The notes under the pieces were generated by a model. The model saw nothing but the letters and a program-made list of their open reading frames with translations. It ran no database searches and was not told the DNA's origin. A program made the translations under genes and the position numbers. This document shows positions 13,330-25,265 of a stretch of DNA of 64,000 nt, in pieces. How positions within the stretch are numbered: position 1 is the first letter of the stretch; each line of letters opens with the position of its first letter. The DNA is from Marthasterias glacialis. Lineage: Eukaryota > Echinodermata > Asteroidea > Forcipulatida > Asteriidae. The stretch spans positions 13,051,838-13,115,837 of the forward strand of contig OU452231.1 of the NCBI GenBank assembly GCA_911728455.2, read 5' to 3'.

Positions 13330-13705
13330 GCCGATGGACGTGAGATGCAGCGGCGAAACTATTAATATTTTAGGGGGCACAACATTTTTTCGGGGGGGGG
13401 GCACTTCTGGCAAATTAAATATGTTCACTTATCAACAAGTCCTTTTCAGGCGCTCTTGTTATGTCGTTTACTATTTTTTATAATATAAACTACACTGTCT
13501 GCATTTACAAAAAAGAAAAATAGTTAAAACAAAAAACATTGAAATTACTACATAAAAGCTTACAAAATGTAATATTTTATTCTGGTAAATTTTATTCTCA
13601 AAAGTCAAGATTTCAAATGGGGTGGGGGGGGGGGCACCCGGGGGGCACAGACATTAATTGGGGCGGGGCACATGCCCTCGCCTCCGCCCGTTTAGTTACG
13701 CTACT
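13330..13705. mobile_element. Transposon-like relic bounded by G-run GGGGGGCAC ends
   Basis: Contains ATGCAGCGGCGAAACTA and, further on, GGGGGGGCACCCGGGGGGCA and TTAGTTACGCTACTGG. Similar G-rich caps occur at 31495-31550, 31720-31765 and 46705-46785. AT-rich and non-coding inside. Confidence 0.45.
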
Positions 13706-14118
13706 GGTGAGATAATGTCAGGGTCCCGACAATAATTCCTTTCTTAGTTTTTAATTAACAGCCACTTTTTATTGGGGAATTTATTTTTGGGTGCAATACC
13801 TGAAATGAAAGTTTTTAACTTTTTTTTTTTAATCTATAAAAATCACAGATTTATATGTAAATTTGCGAGTCAAATCGGGCACAAAATTCATATAGTATCT
13901 TGAAACCAAGTACAGTGGGTTTTTTTTTTAGCTTTATTTTTATTTTATGAGTTTCAATTTAAAAAGCCAACTGATTATATAATTTATACCAGTACCAATC
14001 CTCATGAGAAATATTTCCATCTGAAATTATGTCAAGGCTGAAGAAATAGCATTTGTAGACATTAACATGGCGCTAATTGAATCTGCGCAATCAAAATAAG
14101 AATGTACAAACTAACTAA

Positions 14119-14344
14119 TTGTTGTTTTCACTATAATTGTTGTTTTCACTCGAACGTGATCGCTCAATTTGGTGGAAATGCTAAAATTTTTAAATTTGTT
14201 GTTTTCACTATAAATGTTGTTTTCGCTCGAACGTGACCGCTCAATTTGGTGGAAATGCTAAAAGCTTTAAATTTGTTGTTTTCACTATAAATGTTGTTTT
14301 CGCTCGAACGTGGCCGCTCAATTTGGTGGAAATGCTAAAAGCTT
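14119..14344. repeat. Three tandem copies of a 77-bp unit
   Basis: TTTGTTGTTTTCACTATAAA then TGTTGTTTTCGCTCGAACGTG and CGCTCAATTTGGTGGAAATGC, starting near 14119, 14196 and 14273. The copies are very similar, so the array is recent. Confidence 0.92.
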
Positions 14345-15170
14345 TTTTGAAAAGTTAGTAAAAACAATTAGTTTTGGTCTCGCGAGGCCAGAACCCAATG
14401 TTTGAAAAAATATATCATGTTTTTTCCCCACTAACTTCTTGTGACTCTGATGATATTTAATGTATGATGGTTGCATAAACTGCAGACACTGCTTTTCACA
14501 AGTACCAATATTGGCCCCTCGCGTTAAAATGGGACGATTTGTTTTGTCTGTGTAATTTTTAAATTGCTGTGCGTTACGTGATGCAACACAAAAGAAGCTG
14601 TTCCTTTCCCTTTACATTCTGTACAGGTCATTCCATAATCTGATATGAAAAGTACTAACGACAAGGACTTTTCGATTTTACACGATCACTTTTAATATGA
14701 TGAGAAAATGAAATTTTACAAACCCAGTGCAGCATTTTTTGTTGTTGATTCTACAGATCACATGCGGGTCAGTTATTAATGTGTTTTTTTATTATTAATT
14801 TCTACAATATCATTATTAATACAATAATTTAAATACACTTATATTTACAATCGTTTTTTACAGGTTGGCGTTCAACAGTCTCAAAATCTGTAAATCTGAC
14901 ATTTTTGTTGTCGTAGCTCTTTGTATGATTTAGAAACAGTAACTGTAAAACAATGGATACTAATGGGGAAAAACAGCATTGACTTGCATTAGATTAATCG
15001 ATTCTTTCAACAACAAAAAGGAGATTACCGATCGAGAACTGGTCTCGATTAGTTGACTCTCCAAGTTGATGTCAGTTGTTTCGTTATTTCAAAGTTGTAA
15101 ATAAGCTTAAAGTTGCATCGCCCACGATGAATATTTTTCTCTGAACGAATTTTAAAGATGCTAAAATGAA

Positions 15171-15373
15171 GGATTCAAACTGCCTCTCAGCTGCCGGGCA
15201 ATCTCGGTGGTCTAGTTGGTAAGACATCTGCTCTGGAATGACAAAGGTCGTGGGTTCAAATCCCACCCAAGGAATATATATTCACAAGACTCGGGAAAGT
15301 ACTGCGTATACAGTGCTTAAACACACATCGTTGTATGGGTGAAAAACAAACAAAATTCTTTGAGCCGATGCAA
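15171..15373 (+). mobile_element. SINE-T, near-complete copy
   Basis: A tRNA-like head with A-box-like TGGTCTAGTTGG and B-box GGTTCAAATCC, then ACTCGGGAAAGTACTGCGTA, TACAGTGCTT, ACACATCG.TGTATGGGTGA and a terminal ATTCTTTGAGCCGATGCAA. A pol III-transcribed retroposon by family logic. Confidence 0.85.
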
Positions 15374-15818
15374 ATTTAATCTATTCAAGATGATGTTGTT
15401 TCAGAAAAAAATACTAATACATTAAAAATTTGTGAGGATGGGAAACAAATAAAAGAGGTTTTACACTTGGATTTGGTAAAATTTGATTAATCAAACTTGA
15501 GTTCATTCACACACAAAAACTGCCTTTACAAACATTAAGGGTGGGTTCGCGTGTGTGTACACACACGCATGGACCACATCCACTGGTAATGCTGAAGCAA
15601 CGAAGTCAGTCTTGCACTCGGGAGTAAGCGAACACAACTTGCTAGGATTGTTTTTGTTTTTTTACAAAAATTAATTGTTTATGTCTGGTCACTTGTAACA
15701 TTTTTCAATTAACTACTACTGACCATTGATGGATTTTTCGTTCGATGTTTCAAACGAAAGTTTCTAACTTTCTCGACTACGGAAAAACACCCGGTTGACC
15801 TAGCTCTCTTACATTTCA

Positions 15819-15915
15819 ATCAATTTATTACTGTCAAGTTATTATCAATTTATTACCGTCAAGTTATAATCAATTTATTACTGTCAAGTTATTGTCAATT
15901 TATTACCGTCAACAT
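15819..15915. repeat. Four tandem copies of a ~27-bp unit
   Basis: TCAATTTATTACYGTCAAGTT repeated four times, with linkers ATTA, ATAA and ATTG. Confidence 0.92.
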
Positions 15916-16319
15916 ATCGGGCGACACATCTTTAAAAACAAATTACAACGAAGAGTAGCAGTGATACCAAATCAATCTATTCAGTGATTTTTAATTAATC
16001 ATTAATACTTCTGTGTTTGTGAAAAAATACCAGACCTGTTTAATATATTATTTATTATTAGTTATTTCATTAATTTAGGCCAAAGAAGCTGAGGCGGCTG
16101 AAGTTAAGGTAAATGTGAAGAAATTATCAACACAGAAGGGACAATGAGAAATATGACATAATAGATCAAATATATTATATATATGTGTAAATAGTCATTG
16201 TGAACTGAGTATTATGTAGCGGGAAAATGGCCGAAGTACATGTATACGCAACAGGACTTCAAAAGTGGGGAAGTAAAAACCGTTTGTGGAGATAGACTTT
16301 CTGCATAGAGCAAGGCTTT

Positions 16320-16460
16320 CTGTAAAGCCCGCCATTGCTGAGAATGACGTCAATCACTGGAAACGTGTACGTGCGTACGCGTCACGCACCATTCTCAGCC
16401 AATGGTGGACCTTCCTTCGACCCGAGTGGGGGCGCTTATCGAGCTTGTGACGTCATATAC
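16320..16460 (+). mobile_element. Dispersed repeat family C, copy 1
   Basis: CCGCCATTG...GGAAACGTG...ACGCGTCACGCACCATTCTC ... GGGGGCGCTTATC...TTGTGACGTCA. It matches 51062-51215 and, in part, 56150-56225. Confidence 0.75.
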
Positions 16461-16964
16461 AACGCGTCATTTTTGACTGGCAGACTGGGGTGGTAAAAAT
16501 TGTTACACGTTGTTAATGTGTGGGTATTGGGGATGTCTTTTAATGAAAGGACTGTGTTAGGTTTAAGGGTCCTGGTCTACCTCAAATTTAGGGTCAAAGT
16601 TCAGGGTCTGGATCGTATAATCATAGTAAAACAGAACCGGAACACATGTGTTCGTATGAAGGACAAACACATAATTATGTCTAGTTACACATTGTTGATG
16701 TAGGATTATTGAGGATGCCATTTAAAAAAAGCTTGTAACATTTTATGCAGAGATTACACCCCCACATAGCGGTCACAGTGGCAGACGAGAAATGACAATG
16801 ACGGGGCAAAAGGGTGTGAAACTTTTGACTAACGAAGGAGGTATTGACGTGGTGAAAATGCTGCCCCTGAAAGTTTTGTCTCTTAAAGACTGTAAGGACA
16901 TTTTTATATCAAAAGAACCGTTAAAGAACTGAGACGTGCACCCTGCAAACATGCAGTTCTGTAC

Positions 16965-16970
16965 TTTATT
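16965..16970 (-). terminator. Candidate poly(A) signal AATAAA for Tlx
   Basis: AATAAA on the minus strand, about 200 bp after the Tlx stop codon. It is the first canonical hexamer noticed downstream. Transcript ends are not observable here. Confidence 0.45.
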
Positions 16971-17169
16971 TTGAGCCTGGAGCTATGGTCCTTTTTACAG
17001 CTCCTTCAATCAAGCCTCTCTTCCCAAGCGTAATGGGGCAGAAATTAACCCTCTGCCCCCCTCCCCCCTCCCCCAAATATTTGACGCGCCACGTTGGTGG
17101 TGACGGACAACAGAAATCTAAATGGTGTTTGAATAACAAGGAGTGACTTAAGGTGCATTGTTTTAGCTC

Positions 17170-17274
17170 TTAATGTTCTCCTGAAGTGTTTGACGTTGAG
17201 GGCGAGTGTACTTGGTAAGAATCGTCCGTGTGCTCGTCAGGTGACTGTTGTTGTTGTCGGTGTTGTTGCTGCTG

Positions 17275-17305
<31 letters not shown>

Positions 17306-17500
17306 TGCTGCTGTTGCCCGTGCGTCCGTTCGCTCCAGGGCTGGAGATTCTGCAGGGCGTTCAGGGAGGTGTTGTGTACGCAGAGACGGTCTTGGGGTAC
17401 GGGGTCTTGGAGCGTCTTCATCATGACCTCGTGCTGGAGCGTAAACATGAACCTGGCGGCCGCCTGCCTCTCAGCTTCCCGTTCCTCTGCCGTCTGACGT
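17170..17500 (-). CDS. Tlx: Tlx exon 3: end of homeodomain, TLX C-terminal block and poly-Gln tail
   Basis: The acceptor CTCTCACCCAG at 17501-17511 is followed by [18 protein letters not shown], completing the homeodomain. [17 protein letters not shown] is the conserved TLX C-terminal block. It is followed by SERTHG, 18 Gln, HR, 4 Gln and a 26-residue polar end (SPDEHTDD...TSGEH). The stop is at 17170-17172. Confidence 0.95.
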
Positions 17501-19188
17501 CTGGGTGAGAGGGATAAATACAAAAAAAATATTCTTCATATCTTCAACTCAATTAATCATCAAATGATATCATGTTTTGCCGTGCATGAAACGGTCAGCA
17601 TCGAGTACAGTGCGTGTCTTACATCGGTACAACAACTAAAATCATATTGGTTTTCATTTATTATTTATCCCCGGTGTAACTTCACCAGTGCAATCAATTC
17701 ATTTTTAATTTCAAACTCTGCATGATGCAAAGCTTGAAGAACCGCCAAGCTAGTTTTCGTGGAACAACATTGCAGCTAGAGGCGGCTAGAGGAAAACCGG
17801 ATACGAAAGTCGACCAGTGTATGTCGATTTTTTTGAGAGAGCTTTCCGTCACGAAGAAGAACAAACTGTATTTTCTGAACTGCCCTGACTTATTTTGACC
17901 CCGGTTCTTCTCGGCATCATCACATTTTTCTAAGAAATCATTTTATGGCTCTCCAAAACCATTATATTGTTTCACAATACGACTTCAACAGCGTCAACAG
18001 GCTGTTAAAGATGCATGGGACGATTTATAATGCTTCGCGTTTTAATGTTATATTTAGCCAGCGCGAGCGGCAATTAAGCCAAACAATAATTGAAAACATT
18101 ACAATAAAGTTAAGTTATACCAGTGGCGTATATATCGACTGGCATCAAAAACATAAAAGAACAATTGCATTTTATTGTTTTCTTATGCTGAGCACAATGG
18201 AAGGATTCAAAGATTAAGATAGATCCAGTGTGGATACACAACACCCGACACAAGCAGAGGGGTTTTCGTTATGACAAACACAATGCATGTGCGAAACTGG
18301 CTGACAAAAAAAATACATATCATAACACCTTACTCAAAATCAGCTCCAAGTTTGTCAACTTAATAGGCCCTTCTCGAAACCACGGCTTGGGCTTGGGCTT
18401 ATGGCTCGGTCTCCGTCCACCTGATTGAATCCCCATGAGGAAAGCACACGTTTTCTAAATGACTAACGCAGCCTGAGCCACTGAGCCCAAGCCTGTAAGC
18501 CGCTGTTTCGAAAAGAGACACCATGCCTTTACAATATTCAGCAGAGACCTCAGCGGTTCGGAGGACCTGAGCTGTATAGTGGCGTAACACCTGAGGGAGG
18601 TGTGAACGGGTTCTCGTAGAAGCCCAAGTTCCTCATACCTGGCCACCCCAACAAACAAAAAAGCGGGACATCTCAGCACCCATAAATACTTCAACCGTTT
18701 AGTTTTGTGCATTTTTATGCCATCAATATTTGGTTTACATTGTTATCCTAAATCAAACTCAGCCTACCCAGATGTACCCGCGGTGTAACCGACCTTACGC
18801 ACCCCTGTTTACGCGAGTCGTTCCCCGCACTGGCCCCTCGTTCAACCCCCCCCCCCCCCCCCCCCGATGAGATCTTACGGGGTTCTTGACCGCACCGCGG
18901 GACATAAATAATGGCTCCGTGAAGCCTGTAACCATCGGTCAAAACTATATATAATAAATATCAAAACAAATAATACTAATAATTAACACTCACACTAAAC
19001 ACAAAACACAACAATATAGACCAACAACGCATAAAAGTGAATTATGTAAACAAAATCAAATATTCAGAAGTACAATACAATTATAACTTTTAACTCCAAC
19101 AAACAATCTTATTAGGTCATACTTTATATACAAATACACAACTGAAACACCGAGAGATAAATTGTTTATCAACTTACGACTATAAAAA

Positions 19189-19222
<34 letters not shown>

Positions 19223-22200
19223 AATCAAAGTTTTGCTATACATCAAGGAGCCGGGTTGAGCTTAACTTCTTTCCGAATTTATGGCCACCCACTTGCCCTT
19301 TTCCCCCGTCCTTTTCCAATATCGGGAAGCATATTCCGTTGAACATTTACTGAAGTTTTGAAGATCACCTTTTTTGTTCACAATCTGCGATGAAGATCTT
19401 TGCATTTACCGCAACCAAGTTGTGAGGAAAGTGGGACACTTGGAAGTTTATTCTTCAGACAACAGGTTGTTAAATTGATGTTCATACTTTTTGTACTGAC
19501 GAAGGTTTTGCTAATTATAAGACAACTCACTTATTATTATGATGTCATAATTGAGTAAACGATCATTGAAGAAACACCACATGAGTGCACAGCGCGGCGA
19601 ACGATATTTTCCAACCGCTAGAGGGGTCGATGGTATGACCTCTGAACTCTGTCTATTGTTACCAAGGTGTGGTCTTCCCCTCAAGACGCTATCCAGCCAC
19701 CCTTCTTTTTAACCTCAAGACCAAGGTTTTTTTTTTGTCTGTGAATTTTGTTTTAAGGAGTTCTGCCCCGCTGAGCTCAAAGGCAATGTGGTGTTTTTCT
19801 CTTGTCGAGTCACCGTTAAGAGCATCATAATTGGGATGTATTGACTGTAATACATTTGACAGTGGATTTGATCTGGCGTGTTGTGTTGCTGGTCAGCTTA
19901 CATCAGCACCCGACGCAATGGAGGCTTCTCAAGTTATGACTCATTCAGGGTTTTTTCTCTCACCCAAAGCAGAGAGAACTGGCTTGGTAAAAAGGGAATG
20001 CCCAAAAGGGACTGACGGCGACTCTAACTCTTTGGATGACTCGACGCGAAATTCGGAATGAAACGACTGTGTTTGTAGTAATCGAACAATACTGATTAAT
20101 GTGATTTGTGTACAATTCTGAAGGGTAAAAAACACAGTTCCTAATTTCTCAAATTGGGACCACCCACTCTGGTGAGACTTCAATGTTTATTTTGTGATTT
20201 GTTTCTTTGGGTTGAACAGTTGTTTACAATTAACAAACATGAGCCGATACAAATGTCATAAATTGAAATAAACATTATTTTTGAAACGTAATAATGTTGT
20301 GGCCGTTCTAGTGTCTGGGTGCTGCATACAGTACACGATGGGATTGGTACTATGTGAATAATGGTCGCTGAAGCCAATTTATCGACTTCCTTTGATGGCA
20401 TTGCTTGTCCAGTTTTAGCACAATAACTCAATTGTTACTCATTGTTAGACCATGTAACCTGTGACATCACATGTTAACACGTATATCTGTGAAACCACGT
20501 GTTAACAGAAGAGCCCCAGAGCCTGGACTTCCTACAGGCACAAATTGTATATAGGATAGAGGGAAAAATAAAATCGTACATGGAAATCGCACTGTGCCAT
20601 TTTGTTGCAACTTTTGATAAGAAGGGAGGGGGCGCAAAAATTGTTCAGCTCGTTTTTTGTATTATTACAAAAATATTGATTTATGCAGTACGTAATTACT
20701 ATTGTTATGTCTGGTAATCATACTATGACCAGTGCAGCGTTTTGCCTGCCGGGAAAAGCCATGGAGTGTTCAAGGTCACTATTTTTTGTAAACAGAATCG
20801 TCTATACATGTTATTGCATCGGTTATTAAGAGCAATAGTATTTTCGTTTTTACCGTGGCACACGGATGTAGGATAAAGTATGTTATACTCGGTACTTTCT
20901 GACTCTTTTGGGGAAAAGGGGTTTGATTTGTCGACTGGACGATGGATCTTTAATAGGCAGCCATCTTTGTTTTCTTTCATTCAACCCACACCGAGGCTTG
21001 GGAGAACACTTTAGTCTGGTTCCATAATATTAAAATGATATTGTTACAACTATTAACAATCCTGAGAACTTGACGAAAACGGCAACAGACTGGCACAAAA
21101 GGACCAGTCCTTTGTTAAGCAGATCACAAGCAAAACTACTCGAGTATTTTGGCAAAAATACAGAGAATAAATACATCATATCATGAATATCTACAACATA
21201 ATTATCAAAAAGACGCATTACATCCCGATGAAAAACCTTCTTTTGCGAAACGGCGTTATTTAAAATAAGTACTGTCACCTTTGCTTGTAATGACAGTCAT
21301 CCCGGCCATAAACACACCTCTACCGTGAAGGTTCACCATTTTTTTCAAGACTTGTGTAACCCTCGCAAAATATGTAGTCCAAGCTTCTCCTCCCACACCA
21401 CCGCCCCTCTTCTACTCACCTCCACTTTGTCCGTCTGTTCTGGAACCACGTCTTCACCTGTGCGTCCGTCATCTTGAGCGTCTTGGCCAGGCCGGCGCGC
21501 TCGGCCGATGCCAGGTACTTCTGTCGATGAAACCTCTTCTCAAGCTCGCATATCTGAAGACGGGTAAAGGATGTTCGAGGCTTTTTCCTCTTGGGAGGGG
21601 TCCTATTTTGGTAGGGGTGACCCACCCTTCTTGTAACTGTGGGAATTAAGAAACACAATTTCATTGGTAAATATGAAATGTTCAAAAGCTCTAGGGATGA
21701 AAATCTGCTTGAAAACACTCTTTAATGTGTTGACATTAACGAGGGTTAACATTTTTAATGCAATTCGCCCATCATAAGGCCCAAAGGCCACTCGAGGCGT
21801 GGACTACTTTTTGAAGGGATGGAAACCTGCCCCAATGCGCAGAAACAAGACATATGGCGAGATATAAACGCAAGTCTCTTCACAGCACAACTAAGAACAG
21901 GGAGGGGTAAATGAATCAATTGCAAGACAAACATAGCTGCCTCTTCCCCTATTTGAAGCAATTATAGTTAAGCATCTTGCTCAAGGACACAAGTGTCATG
22001 ACCGGGATTCGAACCCACATCCTGATGACAATAGCCACCAGAACTTGAGTCCAGTGCACTAAACGCAACACGCAACATATCTATGATAAAACTTTTTTAT
22101 ATATATATATCTGCAGAGGAGAGGCCTCTACAAAATTTAATTATCAGATATCGCATCAAAAAGCATATCAAAAGTGATCTTGTAGCGATGGTTTTATGCT

Positions 22201-24663
22201 AAAATGTTCAAGACTCTGTTTTTAAATAATAAGATAAATAAAGATGTCAATTTTTTTCTAAGAAACGGGCGACTAAAGTCAGAATAGTTGTTTTACTTTT
22301 TATTTTAATGTACCAGAAGTGCGCGGTGGCGGAGTTTATTATAAATTGCCCAATATCCAATTTGTGTTTGGTTCGTTTGAAACGGAATAAAACTTTAACT
22401 TCTGTATGTAGATTTTATGGCTGTTATGCAGCCTGTTTTTATACAATTCCAGACAGAATTGATTTATTTGTTTTGTTGATCGATGACTTTAAATCGTGTT
22501 TATGATATTTGTTTAAATGAATCAAGTTTCAGTTTCTAAATTAATGGCAGGTATGGGAGTGGTTTAAGAAGACATTTCTTTAAAGAGTTGTTGGCATTTT
22601 GGTACCTTGATTCATGAGGCAATGTCCCATTCAAAAGAGAAGTCTTATTTCTAAGTTTTACTGTCATTGTTTTTAATGGCAGTTCATTTTTACTGTTGTA
22701 CAGTGTGCTGAGATGATTTTCTGTAGCGCACTTTAAACAAATAAATGGTTAGATTCAGATTAGATTGTGTACGCGTGTGTAGTTAGGTACACACACAGTC
22801 GTGAATCACCATTATGTCTGAGGATTTCTATTGTTAATTCTATTGTTCCTGTACTGAAGCAATCTCTATTGATTTTGTACACAAATGGCGTCCGAGGACC
22901 CATGAAAACAAAGAACTGACTAGGGAGGACCTATTGTCCCTATTGTACAATGTCCTCCGAGCATATGGTCAAACATGCTCAAAGGTCCCCTCAACGTTTT
23001 TCTTTGTCAAACCCTGTCCCCAAAAGGTAAATCAATAGGGAAGGGAAAAATAGAAAAACAATAGCAAGTCCCCAAAGTGTGAACAGAAGACTGTTTGTGT
23101 GAGTGGAGATTAATTCATATTATTCAACTAATCAAATCATACATTAAGGCATATTAAAGTACGCGATACTTTATTTTTATCATTTGTGTTTTTACCCATA
23201 CACCGATGTGTGTTAAGCATATATACGTAGTACTTTCCCGAGTCCTGTGAAAAACAAATCCACAGGCATAATCCTGTTATTAACATCTATTGTAATGGTC
23301 GCGGTACCCGCTGCTAATAGGATTCGAACTGCCTCTAGCTGCCGGGCAATCTGTGTAGTCTAGTTAGTGAGACATCTACTCTAGAATAAAGGGGGTCGTG
23401 GGTTCGAATCCCACCCGAAGATTATGCCTGTGGATTGTTTTCACATGACTCGGGAACGTACTGCTTAACACACATCAGTTTATAGGTAAAAACATAAATA
23501 ATATTCTTTATCCCGATGCAAACAGTGTATTTTATTATTATTATTATTATTTAATTTTTAAATTCGTAATACGGAAAAAACATTAAAACTGCCAATCGCA
23601 AGCTGATATGCTTTAGGATACCGTATATCTAACCTATAAAGATTCTTGATAAAAAAAACAAGAGTTTAGTCTCCAAATATTGTGTTTTAGCTTTTTCCGA
23701 AAGTCTAGTGAGTATAAGTTGATTGTGAATGTTAAACTCACCAAGTATTGCTTAAGTATTTCCCTTGGAAAATTTCATTGACAATTACATCAAGACACTT
23801 TCTGTCTTCTTTAGATTTTAGACTGTCATAAAACTTACACCTGTGTCAGTTTTTATCGAGCGTCTTGGGTTTATAACTGTAGCTCTATACCGTCTCATGA
23901 AAGAAGTCGGGGAGCAACCTTCTCGTGGCCCCCGTCCTGGTAAGAACTGGAATTCTATCCTGGGAAATAAGTGCCTTTACATGCCTGTTTTTACGGCATA
24001 CTCGAGAAGAAGTCTCCCAAAACATGAGGTGGACAAACTAGAATGGGTTTAAATAATTCATTACTCCAGTGCAATATTTAGTTTACTTTCTCTTTGAATT
24101 TTAGGACAAAATGAAATACCAATTGAATAATTTTTCGAAAGTTGTTGGTTTTTTTAAACTAAGTAGCAAGCAATTTGTTCGTGATACGAACACAGTTACT
24201 TTTAAGAGAGCAAACTGTGAAAGACTAAGCCAAACAAAATGTTGCCGAACTTACCGGTTAGTCTGTCCCTGACGAGCCGCCTACTCTCCATCCAAGGGAA
24301 CATGCTGCTGAACGGTATAGCCATCGGGCGGTGTGCCGGGACACGAAGTACCGTTCCAAACTCATCGTGCCCCGTCGACGACGGGCTCAACCCCGGCACG
24401 CTCTGCAACGGCCCTGCCGAAGATGACGACGTCGATGACAGTGACGGGTTGGAAGATAACGGAGACGCAGAGCGTGAGTAGTACACCTGGTGGTGGGGGT
24501 GAACCCCCGATTCGACGGCGCAACGGACATCCCTCGTGATGGATAAAGTTTTCCCGTTCTTACAAGACGTCGACGGTTTACTCAAGATGCGGCTGATGCT
24601 GAAAGACAGGGTATCTGCACGGGTCATTTCGTCAGAGACAATTGGACTGCAAGGCTCCTCCAT
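17170..24663 (-). CDS. Tlx: Tlx (Hox11-class) homeobox transcription factor, 3 coding exons
   Basis: Exons 24255-24663, 21420-21636 and 17170-17500 splice in frame (junction phases 1 and 2, all GT/AG) into 318 residues. Seen: Eh1-like FSISRIL at about residues 21-27 (Groucho corepressor binding in this family), FPWM at 122-125 (Pbx-type hexapeptide), homeodomain at about 153-212 with WFQNRR and the diagnostic Thr47 in QVKTWF, then the TLX block [12 protein letters not shown] and the conserved [10 protein letters not shown]. Known of the family: TLX proteins are nuclear DNA-binding regulators of neuron and organ identity. The sequence [20 protein letters not shown] before the homeodomain resembles TLX3 more than TLX1. 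The start is the first ATG after an in-frame stop. Odd: an 18-Gln run plus QQQQ follows NLQPW, which vertebrate TLX lack as far as I recall. No repeat interrupts the coding exons. Confidence 0.96.
17263..17316 (-). repeat. Mixed CAG/CAA repeat encoding 18 glutamines in Tlx
   Basis: Eighteen consecutive Gln codons (11 CAG and 7 CAA, interspersed), followed 3' by CAC CGA and four more Gln codons (17245-17256). The interruptions by CAA should make the tract fairly stable in length. It lies outside the conserved TLX domains. Confidence 0.95.
17501..21419 (-). other. Tlx: Tlx intron 2
   Basis: About 3.9 kb between exons 2 and 3. It contains a palindromic MITE-like segment (18369-18520), a C20 run near 18847-18866 and a poly(A) stretch near 19193-19219. 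No further coding exon is recognised. Confidence 0.85.
18369..18520. mobile_element. Palindromic MITE-like element in Tlx intron 2
   Basis: The left end TTCTCGAAACCACGGCTTGGGC and the right end GCCCAAGCCTGTAAGCCGCTGTTTCGAAAAGAG are imperfect inverted repeats. Confidence 0.6.
21420..21636 (-). CDS. Tlx: Tlx exon 2: most of the homeodomain
   Basis: The acceptor CCCACAG precedes TTACAAG, and donor AG|GTGAGT follows TGG. It encodes [20 protein letters not shown] and the homeodomain through NRRTKW. 217 bp = 2 + 71 codons + 2, matching exon 1 (phase 1) and exon 3 (1-base start). The homeodomain sequence is close to vertebrate TLX throughout helix 3. Confidence 0.97.
21960..22075 (-). mobile_element. 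SINE-S fragment (tRNA-derived)
   Basis: The minus strand carries B-box GGTTCGAATCCCGGTCATGAC followed by ACACTTGTGTCCTTGAGCAAG-type sequence, as in the copies at 32695 and 39575. Confidence 0.8.
23160..23275 (-). mobile_element. SINE-T 3' part, inverted relative to the next copy
   Basis: The plus strand shows ACCCATACACCGATGTGTGTTAAGC and TACTTTCCCGAGTCCTGTGA, the reverse complement of the SINE-T body. Confidence 0.8.
23318..23525 (+). mobile_element. SINE-T, near-complete copy
   Basis: GAACTGCCTCTAGCTGCCGGGC, B-box GGTTCGAATCC, CCTGTGGATT, ACTCGGGAACGTACTGC and terminal TATTCTTTATCCCGATGCAA. With the preceding copy it makes a long inverted repeat. Confidence 0.85.
24255..24663 (-). CDS. 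Tlx: Tlx exon 1: N-terminal region with Eh1 and FPWM motifs
   Basis: Starts [13 protein letters not shown] and ends at RLVRDRLT plus one base, at donor G|GTAAGT (intron side 24249-24254). An in-frame TGA lies upstream with no other ATG between, which supports the start. The middle is Ser-rich and low in complexity ([16 protein letters not shown]), typical of a disordered homeoprotein N-terminus. FPWMESRR just before the junction matches the TLX hexapeptide region. Confidence 0.93.
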
Positions 24664-25080
24664 GCTGGTATTATCCCCCGGTGAAGTCGGTGGTAAATTC
24701 GCCTCAAAGACGGAAACAGAAGACCTTCAATCGATTTCAGGTGAACTCCCCCACTAAATTCGCAACAGCTTGCCAGCGCAGCGGGTTGCACAAGTGAGGC
24801 GAGAGAACCAGAGAAGTGCCGCCGACGCTGTCGATCTATCGCCGCACAGTCCCCGTCTGTGTTCACAACAACCCAACTTTTCCGCTCTCGTACACCAGTG
24901 TTGGAGAAAGTTGAAAGTTATATTTTTGTCAACACGCGATTGGGCCATCAAACACCGGGTGATGGACACCACGCAATGAGTTGCTGATGCTATAAAACAG
25001 CTTGGATTATGGTGCGCGGTAGATTACCCACACACACAGGCTTGGCAAATTGGATTGGCGCTTTGGTTTCATTACCCATG
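24664..25080 (-). promoter_or_regulatory. Tlx 5' UTR / proximal promoter region (putative)
   Basis: Directly upstream of the Tlx ATG, balanced in base composition and apparently free of the repeats that surround it. A weak TATA-like AAATATAAC (minus strand) lies near 24915-24925. No transcription start can be fixed from sequence alone. Confidence 0.3.
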
Positions 25081-25265
25081 ATGCTCTTGGTGGGTTAATG
25101 GTTGTGAGACATCGCAGAGGATTGATAAAGAGAGAAAAATCAGCCAAGGGGGAGATTGGTGATCTGAAACAATGATTAAGTTTAATGTTAAACTATAGTT
25201 GTTGCTATATTGTTATATCTTTCTTGTGAAGAAGCCATGTGTTCGTCAAAAGTGCCTAGCACTGT

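Larger units (their letters stand above)
1..16960. other. 3' flank of Tlx without a recognised gene
   Basis: Beyond the separately listed repeats and candidate blocks, no splice-bounded exon or RNA gene is recognised on either strand. Confidence 0.6.
21637..24254 (-). other. Tlx: Tlx intron 1
   Basis: About 2.6 kb between exons 1 and 2. It holds a fragment of the SINE-S family (21960-22075), a head-to-head pair of SINE-T copies (23160-23525) and a short (TTA)n. No additional exon is seen. Confidence 0.85.

Noticed and set aside
15171-15275. Candidate functional tRNA gene
   Set aside because: A and B boxes are present but the same sequence recurs with a common non-tRNA body and 3' tail, so it is the head of a SINE.
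17190-17508. Plus-strand frames of 78-89 codons over the Tlx last exon
   Set aside because: Antisense shadows of the CAG/CAA tract and the Tlx C-terminal coding sequence.
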